From assembly GCA_019638495.1 (NCBI GenBank), contig JAHBTQ010000005.1, forward strand, positions 1 through 64,000: a stretch of DNA of 64,000 nucleotides, written 5' to 3'. Each line of letters begins with the position of its first letter. Position 1 is the first letter of the stretch. The position numbers and the translations under genes are program-made. The notes below the pieces were generated by a model. It was not told the origin of the DNA. It searched no databases and worked only from the letters and a program-made list of their open reading frames with translations. Positions 45,201 through 54,151 of this stretch are shown here, in pieces. This DNA comes from Taibaiella sp. GTDB taxonomy: Bacteria > Bacteroidota > Bacteroidia > Chitinophagales > Chitinophagaceae.

Positions 45201-48200
45201 ATTGTTTGCACAAACCTCGTATCAGGTACTATCAGCATTTTTCAAAACAATTGCACGCCGGGTCATATCGATTCAGGCTCCTTTGTGCAGAAAGTACTCC
45301 TACACCCGTCTACATCCCCAAAATCGATACGGATAACTGATATTGATGGCGATGGCAAAAAGGACATTGTTGCTTTAAGCCCGGCAGGATCCTCGGTTCA
45401 GGTAGCAAGAAATCAAAGTTTGAACGCAGCCCTCGATTCTTCTTCATTTGCCACACCGGTATCGTTCTCTGCCGGCGTGCTTTGGGGCTTCTATTCAGAT
45501 ATTCCGAACCTGCCTGTAGGAGACCTGAACAACGATGGACATATCGACGTTTTAGCACCACGCACTTTTGGCACAGACTTTTACGCCCTCGAAAACACGG
45601 CTTCCCCCGGCTCCATTACCGGCACCAGTTTATCATCACCTATCGCCATGGTCGCCGGTGGCTTCTGCTCTGGCATGGCTATAAGCGATTTCAACGGTGA
45701 TGGATCGCCTGACATATCGTTAACAAGACATGGCCCCAGCTATTTGCGCATCCTGCGAAATGCAGGACTCACCGGTGCAATAACAAGTACCTCTTTCATC
45801 CTCAGTGGCGAGTTTCCCGCCACCCTATTTGCCTACCGAATTACAACGGCAGATATCGACAATGATGCTCTGTCAGACGTGATAGTCGCAAATAACTGGA
45901 ATGGAGCGGCAACTACGAGCATCTCCATTTTCCGAAACGACCCTCTGCGTTACATTACAGGCGCTACCGCTGTCTGTGTCGGAGCCACTACAACCCTTGT
46001 CGATAGTACACTATTCGGCAAGTGGTATTCCTCCAACGCGGCTATTGCTACCGTTGATTCGTCAACCGGTGTAGTAACCGGTATTGCTCCGGGCACAGCA
46101 CTCATCAGTTACGTAGTGCGTGGTGGCCAAACCAACATAACCATCACGGTAGACCCGGCGCCCTCACCAGCTGCCATCGCGGGCGACTCGGTTTTATGCG
46201 CAGGCACTACTTCAGTTCTTTCAAATGCCCTGCCCGGTGGCACATGGTCTGTCTCTGCACCGGCCACTGCGGCGATTGATGTCTCTGGTACACTCACCGG
46301 GTTATCAGGTGGCACCTCTTTCGTGTCTTATACGCTCACTAATGCGTGCGGCTCTGCATTTACAACCCGCACCGTAACGATCAATCCCCTTCCAGACACC
46401 GGCACATTGGACGGCAGCAGTATACTGTGCCTCGGCGCCACGATGTTGTACTCAGACACCACGCTGGGAGGAGCCTGGTCTTCCTCAGATCCTTCCGTCG
46501 CTTCAATAGATGTCGCAGGGATGGCAACAGGCATATCTGCCGGCACCTCTACTATTTCTTACGCCACCACAAACGGCTGCGGCACACTGGCAGCCACACG
46601 AGTAGTTACCGTCACTCCTGCACCGGATGCGGGCGCAATACTAGGCCCGGCAACAGTTTGTGTCGGTGGGCTCGCGACACTTACCGCCACTGCGCCAGGT
46701 GGTGCCTGGTCTTCTACAGTACCTTCAAAAGCTGTGATCAATTTGTTGGGGCGCGTCATCGGTCTCAGCACGGGCACCACCACTATCTCCTATGCGCTTA
46801 ACAACGGATGTGGCATAGCCTATACATCTCGTTTGCTGACCGTTGTTGCACCGGGAGTGGCTCCCATATCCGGTCCGGCATCGGTGTGCACAGGAGTTGA
46901 TATCATATTGGCTTGTGCGTCGGTAGGTGGCACCTGGTCTTCGCCGTCAGCGAATGTGGCCGTTGATTCGGCTACGGGCGCAGTTACCGGCGTCTCCGCG
47001 GGTACTGGTGTGGTCTCGTACCTGGTCGTAAACGGTTGCGGCACATCGATAACGACAAAAACTATCACTGTCAATCAATCCCCCTTCGCGGGAGTACTCA
47101 CAGGGTCAGGATCGGTTTGTGTGGGATCATCAGTGATATTTTACAACGCTGTCCCGGGGGGGACGTGGTCATCATCAAACGCCGCTATAGCAACAGCCAT
47201 CACTCCTGGCCTGGTGACGGGCATTGCTGCGGGCACCGCATCTGTGTCCTATACCGTTACAAACGCATGTGGTGCAGGCAGTGCCACAAAGACGATTACA
47301 GTAAACCCGTTGCCGGATGCTGGGAGTATCTCAGGCACGATGCTGATTTGTCCGGGTGCTGTCACAGCCCTTTCTTCATCAACGTCGGGCGGAAACTGGT
47401 CCTCGGCAAATATGTCCGTAGCTACCATAAGTGCCGGTGGCCTCGTTACGGGTGTTGCGCCCGGCACCGCAACAGTGTCTTACCTGGTCTCTAACATTTG
47501 TGGCACTGCGGTTACATCTGTGGTTGTAACTGTTAACCCTTATCCTTCTGCCGGCATAATTTCAGGCCCTTCGTCCATTTGTGAGGCATCTACAGCCACG
47601 TTCAGCTCCCCGGTTCCGGGTGGCGTATGGTCGTCTTCTGCAGTTGGCGTAGCGAGTGTCTCCGCCACCGGCGAGGTTGCAGGCATTACAACGGGCGCCG
47701 CACGCATCAGCTACAGCGTCACTAATATGTGTGGAGGCGCTACTGCTACGGTAAACGTTAACGTAATGCCGCTGCCTATAGCGGGTAGCATTTCCGGCAG
47801 CCCATCTGTCTGCGCCGGCACATCCACTATGTTGTCTGTCTCTTCCGTTGGAGGAGTATGGTCTTCCTCTGCCCCCCTCATCGCTTCAGTAAGCGCTGCC
47901 GGACAGGTAACAGGAAACAATGCAGGCACATGCCTCATCTACTACACCGTTTCTAACGGTTGTGGTATAGCTGTGGCTACTCATCTCTTCACAGTTAACC
48001 CGCTTTCTCCCGCAGGCTTCATCGTTGGCCCGGCGGCCGTTTGCCTGGGCAGCTCCACCGTTTATTCCGATGCTGTTGCCGGGGGCACATGGACCTCATC
48101 CCAGCCTACGGTAGCTTCAATTGACGCATCGGGAAATGTTTCCGCCATTTCCGTCGGTACCTCGCGCATCAGCTACACTACCACCAATTCCTGCGGTAGC

Positions 48201-51200
48201 GTCTCCGTTACCCGTAATATCACAGTTTCTCCTGTGCCTGCTGCCATCAGCGGGCCAGATACCTTGTGTGAAGGCTCAGAAATCTACCTTTGGTGCATAA
48301 CTCCGGGTGGCATTTTTACCGGTGGCACAGGGGTCGCTTCCCTCTACAACCTTGGCGGCGGCAATGCCCGTGTGGTAGGCATTGACCCCGGCACAGTCAC
48401 TATCAGGTATAATAAGGATGGCTGCTACTCAGAAAAAACAATTACCGTAAATAGCGTCCCGTCAGTTGCCCCCATTTCCGGACCGGCTTATAGCTGTCCC
48501 GGCAGCGCTGTCACATTTACCGTTTCCTCCACAGGAGGAGCGTGGAATTCCAGCAACGCTTCAGTACTTACTATTGATGCCGCGGGCAGCGCCACAGCCA
48601 TATCTGCAGGCACCGCTTCCGTCACCTATTCTGTCACCAACAGTTGCGGAACAGCAGCTTCAGCACGCACTATTACAGTTTACCCATTCCCCGACCCCGG
48701 GCTCATTTCAGGCCCGTCATCAGTCTGTGCCGGCGGCGGAACAATTACACTCACGCACACAGGTATGGGCAGTATCTGGTCATCTGCAAACTCTTCTATC
48801 GCTACCGTTACGGCGCCGGGAATTGTCACAGGTGTAAATGCGGGAACGGTCACCATCTCCTATACAGTGAGTAACCTCTGTGGCACTGTATTCGCTACAA
48901 AAGACGTAACAGTTCAGCCATTACCTGACGCTGGTATTCTAGCCGGAACAACGGCTGTTTGCCAGGGTAGCACTACAACATTCACAAGCACAACACCCGG
49001 TGGCACCTGGACGTCAGAAAACCCTGCGGTAGCATCGGTTGATCTTTCTTCAGGCGTGATAACAGGCATGAGCCCGGGCGCTGTTTACATCTCCTATACA
49101 GCAGTCAATGGATGTGGCACTTCCCTCAAACGCAAAGTCGTCACAGTAAATCCCCTCGCGGATGCCGGCACCATCAGCGGCACACCTGCTGTATGCATAG
49201 GAAGCACGCTTACACTTGGACATGCGCCATATCCCGGCGACTGGTCTTCCGGCAATCCTTCCGTAGCCACTATTTCATCCACGGGCATTGTTAGCGCTTT
49301 GTCCGCAGGCGTTGCAGATATCAGCTACACCGTTACGAACTCATGTAGCGCGGCAAGTGCAACGCTGCAAGTATCTGTAAATACGATTCCGGATGGCAGC
49401 ATATCCCCAAGTACGATAACGCTTTGCCCGGGCGAGTCATTTGTAATTTCTCCTGCTACACCCGCGGGCACATGGACAACAACTGACGCGATGAACGCAA
49501 CGGTGTCTCCTTCAGGCAACGTTGTAGCGGTTAATCCGGGCACTGCATTGATCAGTTATCGTGTCAGCAACATTTGTGGCACTGTCGGCTCATCGGCCCT
49601 CGTTACTGTAAGCACATTGCCCAATGCAGGCGCCATCTTCGGCCCTTCCACTGTTTGTAGCGGAAACACGGCGACGCTAATTAACCCCGTGGGCCCCGGC
49701 ACATGGTCCTCTTCAGCTCCTGCCACGATCTCAGTTAACTCGTCAGGCAATGTCTTAGGGCTATCTCCCGGAACCACAACCATCTCTTTCTCTGTTACAA
49801 ACAGTTGCGGCACTGCAGCTGCAACCAAGCAGATAACGGTAAATCAAATGCCTACATCAATCACCGGCCCAACCAGCCTTTGCGAGGGGCAGTCAACAAC
49901 TTTTACGTGCAGCGCTTTCGGCGGCACCTGGAGCAGTTCATCGGCAAGCATAAGTGTTGATGCTCTATCCGGTACTGGCACGGCGGCCATGACGGGTATA
50001 GCTGTTGTTACCTATACATTGCCAGGCGGCTGCATTGCGACGCACACAGTAACAGTCGCCGCACAACCTGCGTCTGTTTCAGGAGCCTTAGTAGTTTGCG
50101 AGGGTGACGCTCATGCGCTCATCCCCACTCCGTCTGACGCAGCAGGTAGCTGGGTAAGTAGCGACAACTCTATAGCCACTTTTAGTGGCTGGACTTTGCA
50201 CGGTCATTCTGCCGGAACAGCTAGTATCAGCTACACCACTGCTCAGGGTTGCAGCATAGCAGCCACCATCACCGTCCAGTCCACGCCAAAGCCAATAACC
50301 GGTCCCACAGCGATTTGTGAGGGTAGCGTTCCCGTCTATAGTTCACTGTCATCGGGTGGCGTCTGGTCATCAAACACATCAGCGATCTCTGTGCATCCCA
50401 TTACCGGTGTGGCCTATGCCTCAATGACAGGTGCAGCTACTATAGCCTACAAAGTCGGCAACTGCAGTACAGCGCTTATGGTAAGTGTCAACGTGCAACC
50501 CGCCCCCATAGCCGGCAGCCTCAGCGTTTGTGAGGGAGCTATTACTATGCTCGACAATCTCCGGCACGGAGGCACATGGTCTTCTTCAGACCCCTCTGTC
50601 GCTGATTTCACTGCTCCTCTTGGTCAGCTACATGGTAATGCTGTGGGGACGGCAACGGTTTCCTATACACTTGGCAACTGTACGGTTACCGCACTTACTA
50701 CAGTGCAGCCTTTACCATCACCAATCATTGGCGATACTATTATTTGCGTCGGCGCAACGGGAGCACTATCCTCATCAACACCCGGCGGCACATGGATCGG
50801 GGGTGGCTCAATTATTGCTCATGCGTCCGGCATTATCGCAGGCGTTGCCGCTGGCACAGGTGTGATATCCTATGTATTGCCCACCGGCTGTTCTACTGGT
50901 AGATCAGTTACTGCCAATCCATTGCCCGGCAGTATTGGTGGTCCGCTCACGCTTTGCGAGGGCTTGTCCGGAACGTTTTCTATTTCGGGGGTTCCCGGTG
51001 GCACCTGGTCATCAAGCAACCCTGCCATAGCATCGGCAGACGGACTAACTGGCGTTATTGCAGCAAATACACACGGCATGGCCGTTGTCTCGTATGTCTT
51101 ACCAACCGGCTGCGCGGCCTTCACTACGGTCACAGTGCAGCCCTCTGTTACATCTCTATCGGTTCCGGCAGCTCTTTGCGAAGGCAGTACATCTTTTCTC

Positions 51201-52733
51201 TCAGGCATGCCTGTGGGTGGCACCTGGCGATCAGACAGGCCGGGCATTGCAGACGTAACCCCATCGGGCTCTCTCAGTGGTGTGTCTGTAGGCACAGTCT
51301 TTATCTCTTATTGGCTGCATCCCTCATGCCCTCTTACTGACACTATCTCGATCAGGCCACTTCCTACACCAGTTTCCGGCACGCTAACCGCTTGTGTCAA
51401 CGACACTGCTCAACTTTATAGTGCACCTGCCGGTGGCTCATGGATGACTTCGGGAACTTCACTATGGATGTCAGCCACAGGAGCTTATTCCGGCGTCAGT
51501 GCAGGCACAACCACGGTAACATATACTTCCACAGCCGGTTGCAGTCGCACTACCACTGTCACTGTAAACACGCTGCCAGCAGCTATCTCAGGTCCAGCTT
51601 CGTTTTGCAAAGGCACCGGAGCTACGCTAGCTTCTGCAACACCGGGAGGAATCTGGTCTGTAAATAACCCACTTATATTATCCATTGATGCGCTTACAGG
51701 GGCCATAAACGCGGCCGCAGTTGGCACCTCCGTCATATCCTATGTATTGTCTAACGGATGCGCCGCAACCTACAAAATGAAAGTGCTACCTACTCCCCAA
51801 CCTATCGCGGGCGTAGACAGGTTATGCGAAGGAACATCTGCCAAATTTAAGAGCGCAACGCATGGCGGTAGCTGGTCAACCACATCAGGCGCCATAACGG
51901 TAGATGCATATGGTGTAGTAGCAGGTATTTCGCCCGGGGCTGCTACCATCAGCTATGCATTGCCAAATGGCTGCTCAACCGCTAAAAATATCGAAGTGGA
52001 TGCCCTACCTGCAACGCCCGCGCTCACCGGCGATGCCCACATTTGCAACGGCGACACCGCATTCTTTGAGGCATATCCTATGGGTGGCACCTGGAGCACC
52101 AGTGAGCCTTCATTTGTTAACATGATAGCGCAAGGCACATTCCAAAGCCTTCTCAGTGGTAAGGCGCCTCTTTTTTACCAATGGAGCAATGCATGCGGCA
52201 GCACGTCGGCTTCGGTAGTTCTGGAGATAGGCCGGCTGGCAAACGCCGGCACCATAACGGGCGACGCGGAAGTCTGTTTAAACAAAGACGCACACTATGC
52301 ATCATCAGAAGGTGGCGGATACTGGATTAGCCTACGCCCCCGTTTCGGCAACATTGATGCACTGGGCAATTTCCGGGCCTCCGAACCGGGCACCGCGCTT
52401 CTTGGTTATGTTGCGAAAAATGAGTGTAGTACTGACACAGCAAGAAAATATGTTGAGGTAAATGGGCCGGACAAATGCGACACTGCAACCCGGATCATTA
52501 AAGACTTCAATCTCTATCCCAATCCATCAAAAGGAGCCTTCATTTTTGAATCACCATTACAAGGCACATTGCATATTTACTCTGCCGATAGCAGATCTGT
52601 TGCCAGATACTCCGTTATCTCGCATGCGATACCCATATCTTTACCGGCAGAGCTTCCCGCTGGCATTTACATGGTTCGATTCATAGCCGACAATGGAACA
52701 GTATATGTCGCAAAATTGGTTGTATCCAGGTAG
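39228..52733 (+). CDS. Giant secreted adhesin-like protein with SBBP, TIG, FG-GAP, NHL and Ig-like arrays, T9SS type A end
   Basis: About 4,501 residues. I chose ATG 39228 (MKKVYPS) over GTG 39219; a long signal region follows. Blocks by position: a DUF7948-type N-terminal domain (39430-40110, ENKGQIVDQ); SBBP beta-propeller repeats (40120-41460; repeated WATYFGG and GIATxGAYQ units); an IPT/TIG domain (41470-41710); FG-GAP/VCBS repeats with calcium-like DxDGDGxxD loops (41730-42930); one Ig-like repeat (42940-43130); NHL-type repeats (43150-44160; TVAGSG, GDGGPATAA); a second Ig/TIG pair (44190-44710); a second FG-GAP block (44730-45935); 29 BIG2-like Ig repeats (45950-52480); and a type A sorting domain (from 52505, YPNPSKGAF). 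It is expected at the cell surface or in the medium, in adhesion or polymer binding. The whole frame is intact. Confidence 0.93.
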   Translation: MKKVYPSATRLNCHWFSAFLVLSCSVLVFSRTALLARISDGLKRSLSNADTIQPTPKSQSHIAQPAKAAAASFKKQLSFIENKGQIVDQNSNLRHDIDFALPAAPGLNVFVGNGALHYQFSKAILTTKTTSNDVAHHFLHDTLTSDSISLYRLDVELVGANPNVKPETLEPQAYYERHYTSNVTERGAVAHTFNRIIYRDIYPHIDWVLYTSGGKLKHEFHVHPGGRVSDIKLKYGGATNLAVDKVGAVTATTPMGDIVEQAPVSYTTDHKSVGTAFSLHKHIISYSTQPYKGELVIDPTLEWATYFGGPSSDYARSVAIQPNGNICISGHTNSTSGIATVGAYQTSFSTGAIGNADAFLAVFTEAGSLLWATYLGGTGNDFVLASATDDSSNIYIGGVTNSSSGMATSGAAQTTAGGSSDGFLARFGNDGSLHWCSYFGGGAGDYLRGLATDSANVYITGYTGSTSGIATAGVYQSSNGGMDDAFIAKFNSIGHLQWASYFGGPATDLAYGLAASHGRVMVAGETASTSGIASSGAYLGAYVGGSRDGFVAEFNAVGTLTRSTYLGGAGQDHLFSVAIANDAIYLAGYTGSAGITTAGAYQPTLNGTSDGWLMKLSAEAVPVWSTYFGGDISDELNDVSVHGANVFVGGSTISTTGIATPDGFQLAGSSPDDGYLGQFDTLGHKKWSSFYGGAGDDGIWDVAATSAGNLVIAGLASVPSTGLTTAGAYHETSAGGSDALLGYIDFARAPIIDSVSPIHAHPGEHTTIIGRHFNPITSQNIVHFGATYAAVNYASDTMLDVTVPIGATFEAITVLNAENGRMGFAPKSFLPTYDNTPFVPGMINFDTAVNFLPTTDTTTQLYIDDVDGDGKADIVARCAGLNISQVRFLLYRNISTAGSISAGSFASPVTLTAPSVGGLGKFLMADIDGDGKKDIVGAAIVGAADIVVYILRNQSTPGTFSFANAVRIDVDNISDLACDDIDGDGRPEIVIAAYTKLSLIRNRCSPGNVSPVLFETPVDFPCLARNVTTGDADGDGHRDIILTDSQPASSDICIFRNVATVGKIDTTSLATPVLIPAPGVTVSAPILEDFDCDGKNDIILGNTISGIKSITVFQNIAATGTALSTATFGAAQSVTLPTFFSGKPILADIDGDAKPDVVSSTGIPGTICVMRNVASPGIVDSTSFAAPVSIPTGTAGSLLVAGDLDGDAKPDVCISGTSAISGFPPKLVVLRNNPLRRLSGMRLCPGDITIFTSNVWGGTWSSSNSSVATIDASTGSLLASAAGTASITYTINTGFTSAIVTVDAALCSGPGIVTTVAGSGAGPVSGVGGAAFNAHIGKAKATVKDNGGNIYVANDASQIFKVTGDGILHIFAGTATSGYTGDGGPATAARIGSASHMALDNTGSLYFTDTAFHCIRMVSSSGIITTIAGTGTAGYSADGTAATASSLTSPSGIAIDSAGRIFFRENKRIRMIDPATGNALATVAGNGTCPASGDGGVATAAAICDGEGIAVDISGKIALTTQASIRQVDALGFISTIAGTGGAGFTGDGGPATAAQLDMPDGLAYHAAGTLVVADQLNNRVRKLLPGGNIETLAGNGSPAFNGDGCPATTTTLNHPADVFADAWGKIYVADYDNYRVRVITANHNIAFAQGAVQFLSVSSNDTLSLDTALSVTDGDNLQPLTWSVISGPVNGTLSAAGTQPGNGSTYYPFGFSYSPDGGFSGYDSFRVRVIDCAAADDTTTVYVTVTGDVPIVYSVSPNPARPGDTVTISGLNFNGLSALDVVYFGATRATITTASTDTIIAIVPLGATYQSVSVTNLANGLTGSSRLQFLPTFDNSPFVPGIVNFDSVVSYDLGVESTDIAAGDIDGDGKADLAFVSPYSGGSRIHVMHNVAAPGPLDGSSFSSVLNLSSRASVAPFQVALKDIDGDGKLDMITSGASSGMSFFSVFRNVAAPGSIDSSSFETRVDVPTGTNEQTIGIACEDLNNDGKPDIVCTNLVSGTISIFQNNCTPGHIDSGSFVQKVLLHPSTSPKSIRITDIDGDGKKDIVALSPAGSSVQVARNQSLNAALDSSSFATPVSFSAGVLWGFYSDIPNLPVGDLNNDGHIDVLAPRTFGTDFYALENTASPGSITGTSLSSPIAMVAGGFCSGMAISDFNGDGSPDISLTRHGPSYLRILRNAGLTGAITSTSFILSGEFPATLFAYRITTADIDNDALSDVIVANNWNGAATTSISIFRNDPLRYITGATAVCVGATTTLVDSTLFGKWYSSNAAIATVDSSTGVVTGIAPGTALISYVVRGGQTNITITVDPAPSPAAIAGDSVLCAGTTSVLSNALPGGTWSVSAPATAAIDVSGTLTGLSGGTSFVSYTLTNACGSAFTTRTVTINPLPDTGTLDGSSILCLGATMLYSDTTLGGAWSSSDPSVASIDVAGMATGISAGTSTISYATTNGCGTLAATRVVTVTPAPDAGAILGPATVCVGGLATLTATAPGGAWSSTVPSKAVINLLGRVIGLSTGTTTISYALNNGCGIAYTSRLLTVVAPGVAPISGPASVCTGVDIILACASVGGTWSSPSANVAVDSATGAVTGVSAGTGVVSYLVVNGCGTSITTKTITVNQSPFAGVLTGSGSVCVGSSVIFYNAVPGGTWSSSNAAIATAITPGLVTGIAAGTASVSYTVTNACGAGSATKTITVNPLPDAGSISGTMLICPGAVTALSSSTSGGNWSSANMSVATISAGGLVTGVAPGTATVSYLVSNICGTAVTSVVVTVNPYPSAGIISGPSSICEASTATFSSPVPGGVWSSSAVGVASVSATGEVAGITTGAARISYSVTNMCGGATATVNVNVMPLPIAGSISGSPSVCAGTSTMLSVSSVGGVWSSSAPLIASVSAAGQVTGNNAGTCLIYYTVSNGCGIAVATHLFTVNPLSPAGFIVGPAAVCLGSSTVYSDAVAGGTWTSSQPTVASIDASGNVSAISVGTSRISYTTTNSCGSVSVTRNITVSPVPAAISGPDTLCEGSEIYLWCITPGGIFTGGTGVASLYNLGGGNARVVGIDPGTVTIRYNKDGCYSEKTITVNSVPSVAPISGPAYSCPGSAVTFTVSSTGGAWNSSNASVLTIDAAGSATAISAGTASVTYSVTNSCGTAASARTITVYPFPDPGLISGPSSVCAGGGTITLTHTGMGSIWSSANSSIATVTAPGIVTGVNAGTVTISYTVSNLCGTVFATKDVTVQPLPDAGILAGTTAVCQGSTTTFTSTTPGGTWTSENPAVASVDLSSGVITGMSPGAVYISYTAVNGCGTSLKRKVVTVNPLADAGTISGTPAVCIGSTLTLGHAPYPGDWSSGNPSVATISSTGIVSALSAGVADISYTVTNSCSAASATLQVSVNTIPDGSISPSTITLCPGESFVISPATPAGTWTTTDAMNATVSPSGNVVAVNPGTALISYRVSNICGTVGSSALVTVSTLPNAGAIFGPSTVCSGNTATLINPVGPGTWSSSAPATISVNSSGNVLGLSPGTTTISFSVTNSCGTAAATKQITVNQMPTSITGPTSLCEGQSTTFTCSAFGGTWSSSSASISVDALSGTGTAAMTGIAVVTYTLPGGCIATHTVTVAAQPASVSGALVVCEGDAHALIPTPSDAAGSWVSSDNSIATFSGWTLHGHSAGTASISYTTAQGCSIAATITVQSTPKPITGPTAICEGSVPVYSSLSSGGVWSSNTSAISVHPITGVAYASMTGAATIAYKVGNCSTALMVSVNVQPAPIAGSLSVCEGAITMLDNLRHGGTWSSSDPSVADFTAPLGQLHGNAVGTATVSYTLGNCTVTALTTVQPLPSPIIGDTIICVGATGALSSSTPGGTWIGGGSIIAHASGIIAGVAAGTGVISYVLPTGCSTGRSVTANPLPGSIGGPLTLCEGLSGTFSISGVPGGTWSSSNPAIASADGLTGVIAANTHGMAVVSYVLPTGCAAFTTVTVQPSVTSLSVPAALCEGSTSFLSGMPVGGTWRSDRPGIADVTPSGSLSGVSVGTVFISYWLHPSCPLTDTISIRPLPTPVSGTLTACVNDTAQLYSAPAGGSWMTSGTSLWMSATGAYSGVSAGTTTVTYTSTAGCSRTTTVTVNTLPAAISGPASFCKGTGATLASATPGGIWSVNNPLILSIDALTGAINAAAVGTSVISYVLSNGCAATYKMKVLPTPQPIAGVDRLCEGTSAKFKSATHGGSWSTTSGAITVDAYGVVAGISPGAATISYALPNGCSTAKNIEVDALPATPALTGDAHICNGDTAFFEAYPMGGTWSTSEPSFVNMIAQGTFQSLLSGKAPLFYQWSNACGSTSASVVLEIGRLANAGTITGDAEVCLNKDAHYASSEGGGYWISLRPRFGNIDALGNFRASEPGTALLGYVAKNECSTDTARKYVEVNGPDKCDTATRIIKDFNLYPNPSKGAFIFESPLQGTLHIYSADSRSVARYSVISHAIPISLPAELPAGIYMVRFIADNGTVYVAKLVVSR
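45950..52480 (+). repeat. Array of 29 Ig-like (BIG2-type) coding repeats
   Basis: Units of about 220-225 bp (73-75 residues) with the pattern I-x-G-x-x-x-[VL]-C-x-G near the start, GGTWSSS-N-x-x-[IV]-A in the middle, and ISY-x-[VL]-x-N-x-CGT near the end. Nearly all units carry one Cys at each end, enough for an internal disulfide. DNA of the units is well diverged, so this is an old array rather than a recent expansion. Confidence 0.9.
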
Positions 52734-53318
52734 CTACCCTATACATTCAGCAGGCACCATACTTTTCGCCCAGTCCAGGAGCGAAGGGTATTGCTCGTCT
52801 ATGAGATCATGAGGCAACTCCACTGGTTCGTGCTTGGTTGTGAGAAACACCGTATGCATATTCAGCTTCTTGCCAAATTCCATATCGCTCATACTGTTAC
52901 CCACCATCACACTTCGCTTGAAGTCTATATGCGGAAAATCTTCCTGTGCCTGCAAGCCCATGCCGGTGTTGGGTTTCCGGTTGCGGTCGTCATCACTTAC
53001 CGCCGTGCAGTTATATATTTTGTCTATGCGCCCCCCCTGGTCTGAGACTGCAGTACGCATGTTTACGTTTATTTCACGCAGCGCTTCCATACTCATTATG
53101 CCGCGCCCCACACCACGTTGGTTAGAAACTACTACCACTGTACCAAACATGTTGCAGAGTGACCTAATAGCATCAGTAGCTCCGTCGTGAAAATTGAATT
53201 CTTCCCATGATGTGATGTAAGATCCTACCGATTCTACGTTTATCACTCCGTCCCTGTCCAGGAATAATGTCCAGGTTTTGTCCACCTCCGGTTTTTCTGT
53301 ACGGTTCATACCATTCAT
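52734..53318 (-). CDS. HAD-IIIA phosphatase, GmhB-like
   Basis: A 194-residue HAD-family phosphatase with the nucleophile motif LFLDRDGVIN (Asp-x-Asp), VVSNQRGVGRG and the RKPNTGM signature of histidinol-/heptose-bisphosphate phosphatases. The zinc-binding Cys/His loop of E. coli GmhB is missing: only one Cys remains (YNCTAVSDDD). Next to a GmhA-like isomerase (4-bp overlap), it probably acts on a heptose bisphosphate for LPS or capsule. Its stop abuts the stop of the giant gene (TAGCTA). Confidence 0.85.
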   Translation of the reverse strand: MNGMNRTEKPEVDKTWTLFLDRDGVINVESVGSYITSWEEFNFHDGATDAIRSLCNMFGTVVVVSNQRGVGRGIMSMEALREINVNMRTAVSDQGGRIDKIYNCTAVSDDDRNRKPNTGMGLQAQEDFPHIDFKRSVMVGNSMSDMEFGKKLNMHTVFLTTKHEPVELPHDLIDEQYPSLLDWAKSMVPAECIG

Positions 53319-53893
53319 TTTTTAAATAACTCCGATTCCACCAGCTCACAAATGATGTGCCCTACCATTATATGCGATTCCTGTATCCTGGGGGTATCAT
53401 TACTGGGAACATTTATCAGGTAATCACACATCGTTCTGAGCTTTCCTCCCCCCTCTCCTGAGAATACTACATTAATCATACCAATTTTCTTCGCCTCCAC
53501 CATCGCATTAATAATATTAACAGAATTTCCTGAGGTGCTGAGGCCTACCAGCACATCGCCGGGCTTGCCCATTCCCTTTATCATCCTGCTATATACCACG
53601 TCATAACCATAGTCATTGGCTACCGCCGTCATGTACGAAGAATTGCAATGCAGCGCCTCAGACGGCAGTGGGTCGCGGTCGGTATAGAAGCGTCCGCTGA
53701 ACTCTGCCGCCAGGTGCTGCGCATCAGCAGCACTGCCGCCATTGCCACAGAACAGCACCTTGTTCCCGTTCCTGAACGCCGTTACCATCACGTTCGTCAC
53801 CTCTTCTATCATCATCATCAGAACAGGGTTATCAAGTATCCGCTGCTTGGTGGTTATAGATGCTTTAATTATTTCGCTGATTCGTTGCTGCAT
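53315..53893 (-). CDS. gmhA: Sedoheptulose-7-phosphate isomerase, SIS domain
   Basis: A 192-residue SIS-domain protein of the GmhA type, which converts sedoheptulose 7-phosphate to heptose 7-phosphate, the first step of ADP-heptose synthesis. Visible: phosphate-binding FCGNGGSAADAQHLAAEF, GLSTSGNS, and the C-terminal QESHIMVGHIICELVE with the active-site His. Overlaps the phosphatase gene by 4 bp (ATGA). Confidence 0.92.
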   Translation of the reverse strand: MQQRISEIIKASITTKQRILDNPVLMMMIEEVTNVMVTAFRNGNKVLFCGNGGSAADAQHLAAEFSGRFYTDRDPLPSEALHCNSSYMTAVANDYGYDVVYSRMIKGMGKPGDVLVGLSTSGNSVNIINAMVEAKKIGMINVVFSGEGGGKLRTMCDYLINVPSNDTPRIQESHIMVGHIICELVESELFKK

Positions 53894-54151
53894 ACGTTGC
53901 TATACAAAAATGAAAAAAAATGTAGTGGGTAATCACATTACTTATCCACAGACGTTAAAATTAGCCTACCCGGAAACTTACAACACACAATGTCCTGTTA
54001 TTTAACGTTCAAAACGCAATTTTCTTGCAGAAATGTGGCACTGTATTGTGTATTCACTTCCCGTTTGCGGAAGGCAACATGCAAGTTGTGGAATCAATAC
54101 TGCCGCGAGTTATTTCATTTTAACCGGAAGTGATATTTGCTACCGGCGTGG

